DNA of 64,000 nt from Pseudomonas putida (GTDB taxonomy: Bacteria; Pseudomonadota; Gammaproteobacteria; Pseudomonadales; Pseudomonadaceae). Shown piece after piece: positions 38,592 through 48,666 of this stretch. The notes below the pieces were generated by a model. The model was not told the DNA's origin. It saw nothing but the letters and a program-made list of their open reading frames with translations, and made no database searches. How positions within the stretch are numbered: the first letter of the stretch is position 1; every line of letters starts with the position of its first letter. The position numbers and the translations under genes are program-made. The stretch spans positions 1,355,501-1,419,500 of the forward strand of contig NZ_CP018846.1 in NCBI RefSeq assembly GCF_002025705.1. The letters are read 5' to 3'.

Positions 38592-39410
38592 TTACTTGAA
38601 CCTGCGCTCCACGCCTTTCTCCACAAGGATCTTCGCCGAAATCTCTTCCACCGAAAAATGCGTGGAGTTGATGTTGGGAATGTTCTCGCGGCGGAACAGG
38701 TTCTCCACCTCACGCACCTCGAACTCGCACTGGGCAAAGCTCGAATAGCGGCTGTTGGGCTTGCGCTCGTGGCGGATGGCGGTCAGGCGGTCAGGGTCGA
38801 TGGTCAGGCCGAACAGCTTGTTGTGGTGCTTTTTCAGCACCGCTGGCAGCTGCAGGCGCTCCATGTCGTCTTCGGTCAGCGGGTAGTTGGCTGCGCGGAT
38901 ACCGAACTGCATGGCCATGTACAGGCAGGTCGGGGTCTTGCCGCAGCGCGACACGCCAACCAGGATCAGGTCGGCCTTGTCGTAGTAGTGGGTGCGCGCG
39001 CCATCGTCGTTATCCAGGGCAAAGTTGACCGCCTCGATCCGCTCCATGTAGTTGGAATTGCCGCCGATCGAGTGCGACTTGCCCACGGAATACGACGAAT
39101 GGGCTGTCAATTCCTGCTCGAGCGGGGATAAAAACGTCGAAAAGATGTCGATCATGAAGCCGTTCGACGTCGCCAGGATCTCACGGATGTCCTGATTGAC
39201 GATGGTGTCGAAGATGATCGGGCGCATGCCGTCGCGCTCTGCGGCAGTGTTGATCTGCTGCACCATGGTCCGTGCTTTTTCCGGGCTGTCGATGTACGGA
39301 CGGGTGAATTTATTGAACGGAATGCTCTCGAATTGAGCGAGCAGGCTTTGGCCCAGGGTTTCGGCGGTGATGCCGGTGCCATCGGAGATGAAAAACGCGG
39401 TTCGTTTCAT
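38592..39410 (-). CDS. ppsR: PEP synthetase regulatory protein (kinase/pyrophosphorylase)
   Basis: A 272-residue DUF299 protein that switches PEP synthase off by ADP-dependent phosphorylation and on by Pi-dependent dephosphorylation. The P-loop [15 protein letters not shown] (~residues 153-167) and the start [18 protein letters not shown] are diagnostic. Divergent from its target ppsA with a 190-base gap, the usual arrangement. The ATG at 39410 is chosen; the frame stays open upstream but runs into ppsA leader sequence. Confidence 0.95.
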   Translation of the reverse strand: MKRTAFFISDGTGITAETLGQSLLAQFESIPFNKFTRPYIDSPEKARTMVQQINTAAERDGMRPIIFDTIVNQDIREILATSNGFMIDIFSTFLSPLEQELTAHSSYSVGKSHSIGGNSNYMERIEAVNFALDNDDGARTHYYDKADLILVGVSRCGKTPTCLYMAMQFGIRAANYPLTEDDMERLQLPAVLKKHHNKLFGLTIDPDRLTAIRHERKPNSRYSSFAQCEFEVREVENLFRRENIPNINSTHFSVEEISAKILVEKGVERRFK

Positions 39411-39600
39411 TTGCGATATGGGCCTTAAGCTGATGACGTTTCTTGGATATGATAGGTTCGGTTTGCCGAATGCGGCTGTCGGCATTCTGCCATATTTTAC
39501 GAGCCTATTTTCCAGGTCCAGGCCACACGCGTCCGGCCCAGTCAACGATGGCAGGCGGGCGCCCTTGAGCTTTTCCAATACAGTTAGTGGAGAGATCACC

Positions 39601-41976
<2,376 letters not shown>

Positions 41977-41987
41977 TGCGGTAAATT

Positions 41988-42020
41988 GCGGGGGCGCGTC
42001 TGGCGCGCCCCCGCCTGGTT
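41988..42020 (+). terminator. Terminator of ppsA
   Basis: An 11-bp GC stem, GCGGGGGCGCG / CGCGCCCCCGC, with a 5-base loop and TTTTTT shortly after. It overlaps any longer reading of the downstream hydrolase gene, which supports the later start chosen for that gene. Confidence 0.9.
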
Positions 42021-42078
42021 TTTTCCAGGGCGAGTTCCAGTGATGGATCCCGCCCTTTTTTGTGCACCAAGCAACCTT

Positions 42079-43071
42079 ATGCAAAGCAGCAGCAACCTTT
42101 TTCCCGTGGCCTTGCTCAGTGCCGAGCGCCGCGGCGACCTCAGCGAAGACGTGTACCGGATCAAGGCCGGCAACAGCCCTGATCCCAGCGTCGAACTGGC
42201 CGTGACCCGCCTGGGTCTGGCTGATCAAGGCCGGGCCCAGGGGGTGCCGGTGATTCTGCTGCATGGCAGTTTCTCCAACCGGCGCTTCTGGTATTCGCCC
42301 AAAGGCATCGGCCTGGGCGCCTACCTGGCGCGGGCCGGGTTCGATGTGTGGATCCCGGAGATGCGTGGCCATGGCCTGTCGCCGCGCAATATCGCCTGGA
42401 AGCACAACAGCGTCGCCGACTATGCCCGCGACGATTTACCGCTGATCAGCGCGTTCGTGCGCGAACAGTCTGGCCAGGCGCCGCACTGGGTCGGCCACTC
42501 CCTGGGTGGAACCACCCTGGTGGCGGCCTTGGGCGGCGGCTTTCTCAAGGCTGAGCAGGTAGCCAGCGTGGCGCTGTTCGGTACCCAGATCAGCCGTGTC
42601 TACTGGCCGCTCAAAGTGCCGCCGCTGACCTGGGGGGCGAAACTGCTGCTCAGGCGCTGGGGGCAGATTTCCGGGCCGCGTTTCAAGCGTGGGCCGGAGG
42701 ACGAGCCGATCGGCCTGGCCCTTGAGAGCATGCGCTGGCATGGCCTGTTCGGCCGTTTTGGCGACAAGCAAGGTGATTGGTGGGCGGGGCTGGCTGAAGT
42801 GGATGTGCCGCTGCTGGCCGTGGCTGGCGCCGGCGACTTCCAGGACCCGGTGTGGGCCTGCCGCAAACTGTTCGATCAGCTCGGCGGGGAGCGCAAGCAG
42901 TTCCTGCGCCTGGGGCGCGAAGAGGGCTTCGAGGCTTTCGGGCATGTCGACATGCTGGTGAGCAAGGCGGCGCAGGCGCAGGTCTGGCCGTTGGTGGAGC
43001 GCTGGTTGCGCGATCCGCTGCTGCCGGTGCATGAGTCGACGGTGATGCGCGAGCCTGTACCTGTTGGCTGA
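42079..43071 (+). CDS. Alpha/beta hydrolase
   Basis: About 330 residues, cytoplasmic. The oxyanion segment LLHGSFSNRRFW (~residues 57-68), the nucleophile elbow GHSLGGTT (~133-140), an acid in AGAGDFQDPV (~262) and a histidine in FGHVDML (~296) complete a catalytic triad. The fold resembles lipase/esterase-type hydrolases; in some pseudomonads homologues are annotated as lipases, but the substrate is unknown. The ATG at 42079 (MQSSSNLFP) is preferred because an earlier start would lie inside the ppsA terminator. REP repeats follow. Confidence 0.82.
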   Translation: MQSSSNLFPVALLSAERRGDLSEDVYRIKAGNSPDPSVELAVTRLGLADQGRAQGVPVILLHGSFSNRRFWYSPKGIGLGAYLARAGFDVWIPEMRGHGLSPRNIAWKHNSVADYARDDLPLISAFVREQSGQAPHWVGHSLGGTTLVAALGGGFLKAEQVASVALFGTQISRVYWPLKVPPLTWGAKLLLRRWGQISGPRFKRGPEDEPIGLALESMRWHGLFGRFGDKQGDWWAGLAEVDVPLLAVAGAGDFQDPVWACRKLFDQLGGERKQFLRLGREEGFEAFGHVDMLVSKAAQAQVWPLVERWLRDPLLPVHESTVMREPVPVG

Positions 43072-43080
43072 ATCTGTTTC

Positions 43081-43192
43081 GCCTGTACCGGCCTCTTCGC
43101 GGGCAAGCCCGCTCCCACAGGGATAGCACCGATCTCAGGGGCTGTGCAGTTCCTGTGGGAGCGGGCTTGCCCGCGAAGAGGCCGGTACAGGC
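43081..43192. repeat. Long inverted repeat, perfect 41-bp arms (CGGGCAAGCCCG type)
   Basis: Arms 43081-43121 and 43152-43192 are exact reverse complements over 41 bases. Each holds GCCTGTACCGGCCTCTTCGC and GGGCAAGCCCGCTCCCACAG. This is a different REP type from the GTAGGAGCGGCC elements. It lies between the hydrolase gene and rraA. Confidence 0.9.
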
Positions 43193-43292
43193 TGAATACA
43201 GAACTGACTGCCCGGTCCCGGATGACTGCGACAGCTTCTACGGTGTAGCCTTGGCCGATAACCGCTTTCGTTGTGACTGACAGGAGCTTCCC

Positions 43293-43784
43293 ATGCAGCA
43301 TTACGTAACGCCCGACCTGTGTGACGCCTACCCGGACCTGGTTCAGGTGCTGGAACCGATGTTCAGCAACTTCGGTGGCCGCGATTCCTTCGGTGGCCAG
43401 ATCGTCACCATCAAGTGCTTCGAAGACAACTCGCTGGTCAAGGAACAGGTCGAACTCGATGGCAAGGGCAAGGTCCTGGTGGTCGACGGGGGAGGCTCGC
43501 TGCGCCGTGCGCTGCTCGGTGACATGCTCGCGGAAAAGGCTGCGAAAAATGGCTGGGAAGGCCTGGTTATCTATGGCTGCGTGCGTGACGTCGACGTGCT
43601 GATCCAGACCGACGTCGGTGTGCAGGCCCTGGCCAGCCACCCGATGAAAACCGACAAGCGCGGTATCGGCGACCTCAATGTGGCCGTGACCTTTGCCGGT
43701 GTCACCTTCCGCCCGGGTGAGTACCTGTACGCCGACAACAACGGTGTGATCATCTCGCCAAGCCCGCTGAAAATGCCGGAGTGA
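43293..43784 (+). CDS. rraA: RNase E activity regulator RraA
   Basis: A 163-residue protein that binds RNase E and tempers degradosome activity; the fold is also that of the class II HMG/CHA aldolases. Landmarks: [20 protein letters not shown] (residues ~30-49), [15 protein letters not shown] (~68-82) and YGCVRDVD (~99-106) with the metal/anion-binding RD pair. Length is standard. AGGAGC precedes the ATG. The ZntB-like gene follows after 27 bases, so the two may be cotranscribed. Confidence 0.92.
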   Translation: MQHYVTPDLCDAYPDLVQVLEPMFSNFGGRDSFGGQIVTIKCFEDNSLVKEQVELDGKGKVLVVDGGGSLRRALLGDMLAEKAAKNGWEGLVIYGCVRDVDVLIQTDVGVQALASHPMKTDKRGIGDLNVAVTFAGVTFRPGEYLYADNNGVIISPSPLKMPE

Positions 43785-43811
43785 CGCGCAGTACGCGCTG
43801 ATGGAGTTTTG

Positions 43812-44807
43812 ATGTTCGAGGAAGACAACGCGCAGTGGGGGCTGGTGCATGCCCTGGTGCTCGATGGTAAAGGTGGCGCGCGTTCGATCGCCCGGACCGA
43901 GCTGGACGGCTTGCAGTTGCAGCCTCAGGAAAGCCTGTGGCTGCACTGGGACCGCAGTCATCCGCAAACCCGTACCTGGCTGTTGCATAACAGCGGCCTG
44001 AGCGAGTTTGCCTGTGACCTTCTGCTGGAAGAAAACACCCGGCCACGTCTGTTGCCGCAGGCAGGGGAGCAGTTGCTGCTGTTCCTGCGTGGAGTCAACC
44101 TCAACCCGGGGGCCGAACCCGAGGACATGGTCTCGGTACGCATTCATGCTCAGGCGCAGCGGGTCATTTCGCTGCGTTTGCGGCCGCTGCGTGCCAGTGA
44201 TGAAGTCCTCCAGCAACTGGAAGAGGGCAGGGGGCCGAAATCAGCGTCCGAACTGTTGCTGCTGATGGGCGAGCTGCTGACCGAGAAGGTTCAGAGCCTG
44301 GTCAGCGACCTCTCGGAACTGGTCGACCTCGAAGAAGAAAAGGTTGAATCCGACGAACGGTATACCCCGGAACAAGGCAGCTTGCAGCAGATCCGTCGGC
44401 GCGCTGCGGGCTTGCGCCGGTTTTTGGCGCCACAGAGGGATATCTATGCCCAGTTGTCGCGCAGCAAGTGGAGCTGGTCCTGCGATGCCGACGCCGATTA
44501 CTGGAACGAGCTGAACAACAGCCTGATCCGCTACCTCGAAGAGCTCGAACTGACCCGCGAGCGCGCAGCGCTGGTGTTGGAAAGCGAAGACCGCCGGCGC
44601 AGCGAACGGATGAACCGGACCATGTACCGCTTCGGCATCATCACCTGCATCTTCCTGCCCATGAGTTTCATCACCGGGCTGCTCGGCATCAATGTCGGCG
44701 GCATCCCGGGGGCGAGCAACCCATACGGCTTCCTGCTGGCCTGCATCGTCGTACTGGCCCTTGCAGTGGGGCAGTGGTGGTTGTTCCGGCGGTTGCGCTG
44801 GGTATGA
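43812..44807 (+). CDS. zntB: CorA-superfamily zinc transporter (ZntB-like)
   Basis: A 331-residue protein with a large soluble N-terminal domain, a coiled region (~150-260, with LSELVDLEEEKVES), then two C-terminal helices (~275-295 and ~308-326). Between them is the signature GINVGGIPGA, the GxN motif of the CorA superfamily in its ZntB version. ZntB moves zinc across the inner membrane, coupled to protons. The ATG at 43812 follows GGAG; a TTG directly before it is disregarded. It probably shares a transcript with rraA. Confidence 0.88.
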   Translation: MFEEDNAQWGLVHALVLDGKGGARSIARTELDGLQLQPQESLWLHWDRSHPQTRTWLLHNSGLSEFACDLLLEENTRPRLLPQAGEQLLLFLRGVNLNPGAEPEDMVSVRIHAQAQRVISLRLRPLRASDEVLQQLEEGRGPKSASELLLLMGELLTEKVQSLVSDLSELVDLEEEKVESDERYTPEQGSLQQIRRRAAGLRRFLAPQRDIYAQLSRSKWSWSCDADADYWNELNNSLIRYLEELELTRERAALVLESEDRRRSERMNRTMYRFGIITCIFLPMSFITGLLGINVGGIPGASNPYGFLLACIVVLALAVGQWWLFRRLRWV

Positions 44808-44900
44808 AGGTGCCGAGTCATCTTGAAACATTCGCCCCTGTGCGATGTGTGACCCGTCGCCCGGCCATCTCGTCTCTGACTGATACTGCGCGAGGTGCCC

Positions 44901-45164
44901 ATGCACGATCCGTTTGAACAATCCCTGCGTGACCTGCTCAATGCGTCGCCCTCCGGTGAGGAGCGAGACGATGCCGCGTGCCTGGGTCGCGTGCTGAAAA
45001 CCGCCAACCGCCAGGTCGGTGCCGGTGATCTGTTCAGCCTGCTTGGCCGCTGGAGCCAGGCGCTGCTGATTGCCGTGAACAATGGTTCGGCGCACGTTGC
45101 GCCGGTGCGTCGACACTCTACCCGCAACGCTGCCGATGGCAGCAAAGCAGATAAGGCCGATTGA
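44901..45164 (+). CDS. crfX: CrfX, small protein of the cmpX-sigX region
   Basis: An 87-residue hydrophilic protein with two amphipathic helices (PFEQSLRDLLNAS and LFSLLGRWSQALLIAV) and a basic tail. It sits directly before cmpX, where crfX is placed in other fluorescent pseudomonads. Its stop is next to the cmpX start (TTGAATATG), so the two are coupled. Role unknown; crfX is part of the envelope-related cmpX/sigX regulon. Recognition rests mainly on position and size. Confidence 0.75.
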   Translation: MHDPFEQSLRDLLNASPSGEERDDAACLGRVLKTANRQVGAGDLFSLLGRWSQALLIAVNNGSAHVAPVRRHSTRNAADGSKADKAD

Positions 45165-45166
45165 AT

Positions 45167-45991
45167 ATGGAACTCGATCTCTGGACCCAGAGCCTGGTCA
45201 CTGCGATGACCGCCCTATGGACCAAGGTAGCGAACTTCATCCCTAACCTGTTCGGCGCGCTGGTCGTGGTGCTGCTCGGTTTCGTGGTGGCCAAGCTGCT
45301 CGATACACTGCTTTCCAAGCTTCTGGCCAAAGTCGGCCTGGACCGCCTGATGGCCGGCACCGGGCTGACCAAGATGCTTGGCCGGGTCGGCATCCAGGTG
45401 CCGATCTCGACCCTGATCGGCAAGGTCGTCTACTGGTTCGTGTTGCTGATCTTCCTTGTTTCGGCCGCTGAATCGCTGGGCCTGGAGCGGGTTTCGGCAA
45501 CTCTCGACATGCTCGCCCTGTACCTGCCCAAGGTCTTTGGCGCAGCCCTGGTGCTGCTGGCCGGCGTGCTGCTGGCGCAGGTTGCCAACGGTTTGGTGCG
45601 TGGCGCTGCCGAAGGTATCGGCCTGGAGTACTCCGCAGGCCTGGGGCGCATCACCCAGGGCCTGGTGATCATCATCAGCATCTCGGTGGCGATCAGCCAG
45701 CTCGAGGTCAAGACCGACCTGCTCAACCACGTGATCGTCATTGGGCTGATAACCGTTGGTCTGGCCGTTGCGCTTGCGATGGGCCTTGGCAGCCGCGAAA
45801 TCGCCGGGCAGATCCTGGCCGGCATCTACGTTCGCGAACTCTACCAGGTCGGCCAGCAGGTGCGGATTGGAGAGGTTGAAGGAATGATCGAAGAGATCGG
45901 CACGGTCAAGACGACGCTGTTGACCGATGATGGCGAACTGGTATCGCTGTCCAATCGCGTGCTCCTTGAGCAGCGAGTCAATAGCCGCTAA
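45167..45991 (+). CDS. cmpX: CmpX, small-conductance mechanosensitive-channel-like membrane protein
   Basis: A 274-residue inner-membrane protein: helices at ~20-40, ~75-100, ~115-140 and ~170-195, then an MscS-type beta domain (LYQVGQQVRIGEVEGMIEEIGTVKTTLLTDDGELV; landmark ~222-256). CmpX influences membrane state and, through it, SigX activity in P. aeruginosa and P. fluorescens. ATG 45167 is used; a TTG at 45161 overlaps the crfX stop. Followed after ~90 bases by sigX. Confidence 0.88.
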   Translation: MELDLWTQSLVTAMTALWTKVANFIPNLFGALVVVLLGFVVAKLLDTLLSKLLAKVGLDRLMAGTGLTKMLGRVGIQVPISTLIGKVVYWFVLLIFLVSAAESLGLERVSATLDMLALYLPKVFGAALVLLAGVLLAQVANGLVRGAAEGIGLEYSAGLGRITQGLVIIISISVAISQLEVKTDLLNHVIVIGLITVGLAVALAMGLGSREIAGQILAGIYVRELYQVGQQVRIGEVEGMIEEIGTVKTTLLTDDGELVSLSNRVLLEQRVNSR

Positions 45992-46081
45992 CCGCACAAA
46001 AGCTGTTAATGTATGCCGCCGCGAAATCAGCCCAAAGGGGGCTGAGCGGCGACATTGACCTGACTGTCGGCCAGATCCGTT

Positions 46082-46672
46082 TTGAATAAAGTTCATTCGC
46101 CGCCCATGCGTTATGACCCCCGCGAACTCACCGACGAGGAGTTGGTGGCGCGTTCGCATGAGGAGCTGTACCACGTAACCCGCGCCTATGAGGAACTCAT
46201 GCGGCGCTATCAGCGGACCCTGTTCAACGTCTGTGCGCGTTATCTGGGGAACGACCGCGATGCTGATGATGTCTGTCAAGAAGTGATGCTGAAGGTGCTG
46301 TACGGTCTGAAGAACTTCGAGGGCAAGTCCAAGTTCAAGACCTGGCTCTACAGCATTACCTACAACGAATGCATTACCCAGTACCGCAAGGAGCGTCGTA
46401 AACGCCGGTTGATGGATGCCTTGAGCCTGGACCCTGTAGAAGAGGCGTCCGAAGAGAAGGCTCCGAAACCGGAAGAAAAAGGCGGGCTGGACAAGTGGCT
46501 GGTGCATGTGAACCCGATCGATCGGGAAATTCTGGTGTTGCGCTTTGTCGCGGAACTGGAATTTCAGGAAATCGCCGATATCATGCACATGGGCCTGAGC
46601 GCGACGAAAATGCGCTACAAGCGCGCGCTAGACAAGCTTCGTGAGAAATTTGCAGGTCTGGATGAAACTTAG
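46082..46672 (+). CDS. sigX: ECF sigma factor SigX
   Basis: A 196-residue extracytoplasmic-function sigma factor. Region 2 is YEELMRRYQRTLFNVCARYL with DADDVCQEVMLKVLYGL (~residues 36-75), region 4 is DREILVLRFVAELEFQEIADIM and GLSATKMRYKRAL (~145-185). SigX drives oprF and fatty-acid and membrane genes. The N-terminus MNKVHSPPMRYDPREL from a TTG at 46082 agrees with the P. aeruginosa protein; ATG 46106 would be a shorter option. No anti-sigma gene is adjacent, as is normal for this ECF group. Confidence 0.93.
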   Translation: MNKVHSPPMRYDPRELTDEELVARSHEELYHVTRAYEELMRRYQRTLFNVCARYLGNDRDADDVCQEVMLKVLYGLKNFEGKSKFKTWLYSITYNECITQYRKERRKRRLMDALSLDPVEEASEEKAPKPEEKGGLDKWLVHVNPIDREILVLRFVAELEFQEIADIMHMGLSATKMRYKRALDKLREKFAGLDET

Positions 46673-46727
46673 TCCCTTGTAAATATCTCTAACGGATCGG
46701 CGAGTTCTGCTAGACTTGCCGTCGAGT

Positions 46728-46750
46728 TGTCCCCCGGATGTTGGTGGGAC
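46728..46750 (+). promoter_or_regulatory. Stem-loop in the sigX-oprF gap
   Basis: GTCCC at 46729 pairs with GGGAC at 46746-46750, with further CC/GG pairing inside. It lies 33 bases before the oprF start in the 110-base gap. It may act as a weak terminator of sigX or stabilise the oprF message; no T-run follows. Confidence 0.45.
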
Positions 46751-46782
46751 TGCTTAACTATCACCAGATGGGGATTTAACGG

Positions 46783-47820
46783 ATGAAATTGAAAAACACC
46801 TTGGGCTTGGCCATTGGCTCGCTCGTCGCAGCTACTTCGTTCGGCGTTATGGCTCAAGGCCAGGGCGCGGTCGAAATCGAAGGCAACGTTACCAAGCAGT
46901 ACTACGACAGCGAGCGTAACTTCAAGAACGACGGCACCAATCCTGGTGTTCGCCTGGGCTACTTCCTGACTGACGACGTATCCCTGGACCTGGGCTACAA
47001 CGAGACTCACAACGCTCGTGGCGAAGTCTTCAACAAGGACATCAAAGGTTCCAAGGCCAAGCTGGACGCTACCTACCACTTCGGTACCGTCGGCGACGCT
47101 CTGCGTCCGTACGTTTCCGCTGGTTTCGCTCACGAGAGCCTGGGCCAGGCCACTCGTAGCGGCCGTGACCACTCCACCTTCGCCAACGTTGGCGCTGGCG
47201 CCAAGTGGTACATCACCGACATGTTCTTCGCCCGTGCCGGCGTAGAAGCCATGTACAACATCGACGACGGCAACACCGAGTGGGGTCCAACCGTTGGTGT
47301 TGGTCTGAACTTCGGTGGTAGCGGTGGCAAAGTTGCTGCTGCTCCGGCTCCAGTTGCTGAAGTCTGCTCCGACTCCGACAACGACGGCGTTTGCGACAAC
47401 GTCGACAAGTGCCCAGACACCCCAGCCAACGTTACCGTTGACGCTGATGGCTGCCCGGCTGTTGCCGAAGTCGTTCGCGTTGAGCTGGACGTCAAGTTCG
47501 ACTTCGACAAGTCGGTCGTCAAGCCAAACAGCTACGGCGACATCAAGAACCTGGCTGACTTCATGAAGCAGTACCCACAAACCACCACCGTGGTTGAAGG
47601 TCACACTGACTCCGTCGGCCCAGACGCTTACAACCAGAAGCTGTCCGAGCGTCGTGCCAACGCTGTCAAGCAGGTCCTGACCCAGCAGTACGGCGTAGAA
47701 TCCAGCCGTGTTGACTCGGTTGGCTACGGCGAAACCCGTCCGGTTGCCGACAACGCCACCGAAGAAGGCCGCGCTATCAACCGTCGCGTTGAAGCTCAGG
47801 TAGAAGCCCAGTCCAAGTAA
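46783..47820 (+). CDS. oprF: Major outer-membrane porin OprF (OmpA family)
   Basis: A 345-residue protein: signal peptide (MKLKNTLGLAIGSLVAATSF, cleavage after VMA), an eight-stranded barrel domain (~25-185), a hinge with four cysteines and DSDNDGVCD repeats like thrombospondin type 3 (~197-230), and a C-terminal OmpA peptidoglycan-binding domain (FDKSVVKPNS, VEGHTDSVGPDAYNQKLSERR; landmarks ~240-300). It is a slow non-specific porin and cell-wall anchor. Codon use is shifted to GCT, GTT, GGT and CCA, unlike the neighbours, as expected of a very highly expressed gene. Transcribed partly by SigX. Confidence 0.98.
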   Translation: MKLKNTLGLAIGSLVAATSFGVMAQGQGAVEIEGNVTKQYYDSERNFKNDGTNPGVRLGYFLTDDVSLDLGYNETHNARGEVFNKDIKGSKAKLDATYHFGTVGDALRPYVSAGFAHESLGQATRSGRDHSTFANVGAGAKWYITDMFFARAGVEAMYNIDDGNTEWGPTVGVGLNFGGSGGKVAAAPAPVAEVCSDSDNDGVCDNVDKCPDTPANVTVDADGCPAVAEVVRVELDVKFDFDKSVVKPNSYGDIKNLADFMKQYPQTTTVVEGHTDSVGPDAYNQKLSERRANAVKQVLTQQYGVESSRVDSVGYGETRPVADNATEEGRAINRRVEAQVEAQSK

Positions 47821-47840
47821 TTGGTCTGAAGCTTCAATGA

Positions 47841-47866
47841 AAAACCCGGCCTCGGCCGGGTTTTTC
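47841..47866. terminator. Terminator of oprF (bidirectional)
   Basis: AAAACCCGGC - CTCG - GCCGGGTTTT, flanked by A-run and T-run, between the convergent oprF and cobA. Confidence 0.9.
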
Positions 47867-47898
47867 TTTGCCTGGATTTTCTTTTGCCTGTGCCGGCC

Positions 47899-48639
47899 TT
47901 ATCCAGCCATTGCCACCCATTCCTTCATCGCCTGCTCCCCAACCACTTCGCCGATCACCAGAATTGCCGGGCTGCACAGGCCGAACGCCCGCGCATCCTC
48001 GACCATTCGCGACACATCGCTGCGACATTCCCGCTGCTGTGGCAACGACGCATTCTCGATCATCGCCACCGGCATCCCCGGCGCCATACCGCCCTCCAGC
48101 AGCCCCCGGCGAATCTGCTCAAGCCGCGCCACGCCCATGTAAACCACCAGGGTCGTGCCGCCCTGGGCCAGTGCTGCCCAATTCAGTTCGCTGTCATCCT
48201 GGGTGTGCGCGGTCACCAGCGTCACCCCTCGGCTGACCCCGCGCGAGGTCAGCGAGATCCCGCACTGGGTGGCTCCGGCCAGGCCTGCGGTAATGCCGTT
48301 GACCAGTTCCACGTCGATGCCATGGCCTTGCAGCCACAGCGCCTCCTCGCCGCCTCGGCCAAAGATGCACGGGTCACCGCCCTTGAGGCGCACCACGCAA
48401 CGCCCCTGCCGAGCATGGCGCAGCATCAGGCGCTGGATGAAGGCCTGTGGCGTGGAGCGGCAGCCGCCGCGCTTGCCTACGGCAATTACCCTGGCTTGCG
48501 GGCAATGCTCCAGTACGGTCGGGTTGACCAGGTCGTCGATCATCACCACTTCGGCCTGTTGCAGTGCGCGCACGGCCTTGAGCGTGAGCAGTTCAGGGTC
48601 GCCAGGGCCGGCACCGACCAGCCAGACTTTTGCATTCAT
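47899..48639 (-). CDS. cobA: Uroporphyrinogen-III C-methyltransferase
   Basis: A 246-residue cytoplasmic SAM-dependent enzyme making precorrin-2, the precursor of siroheme and cobalamin. Motifs: VGAGPGDPELLTLKA (~residues 7-21), VRLKGGDPCIFGRGGEE (~89-105) and the SAM pocket GITAGLAGATQCGISLTSRG (landmark ~124-143). The ATG at 48639 follows GAGGAAA. As last gene of the nasA-kinase-cobA transcript it should supply siroheme for assimilatory nitrite reductase. The 28-base gap to the kinase gene supports cotranscription. Confidence 0.93.
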   Translation of the reverse strand: MNAKVWLVGAGPGDPELLTLKAVRALQQAEVVMIDDLVNPTVLEHCPQARVIAVGKRGGCRSTPQAFIQRLMLRHARQGRCVVRLKGGDPCIFGRGGEEALWLQGHGIDVELVNGITAGLAGATQCGISLTSRGVSRGVTLVTAHTQDDSELNWAALAQGGTTLVVYMGVARLEQIRRGLLEGGMAPGMPVAMIENASLPQQRECRSDVSRMVEDARAFGLCSPAILVIGEVVGEQAMKEWVAMAG

Positions 48640-48666
48640 CAGTGTTTCCTCATCGGCAAGGCACAT

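Noticed and set aside
46673..46782. SigX-dependent promoter elements before oprF
   Set aside because: The region is the right place, but I could not match a reliable -35/-10 pair by eye, so no promoter is called.
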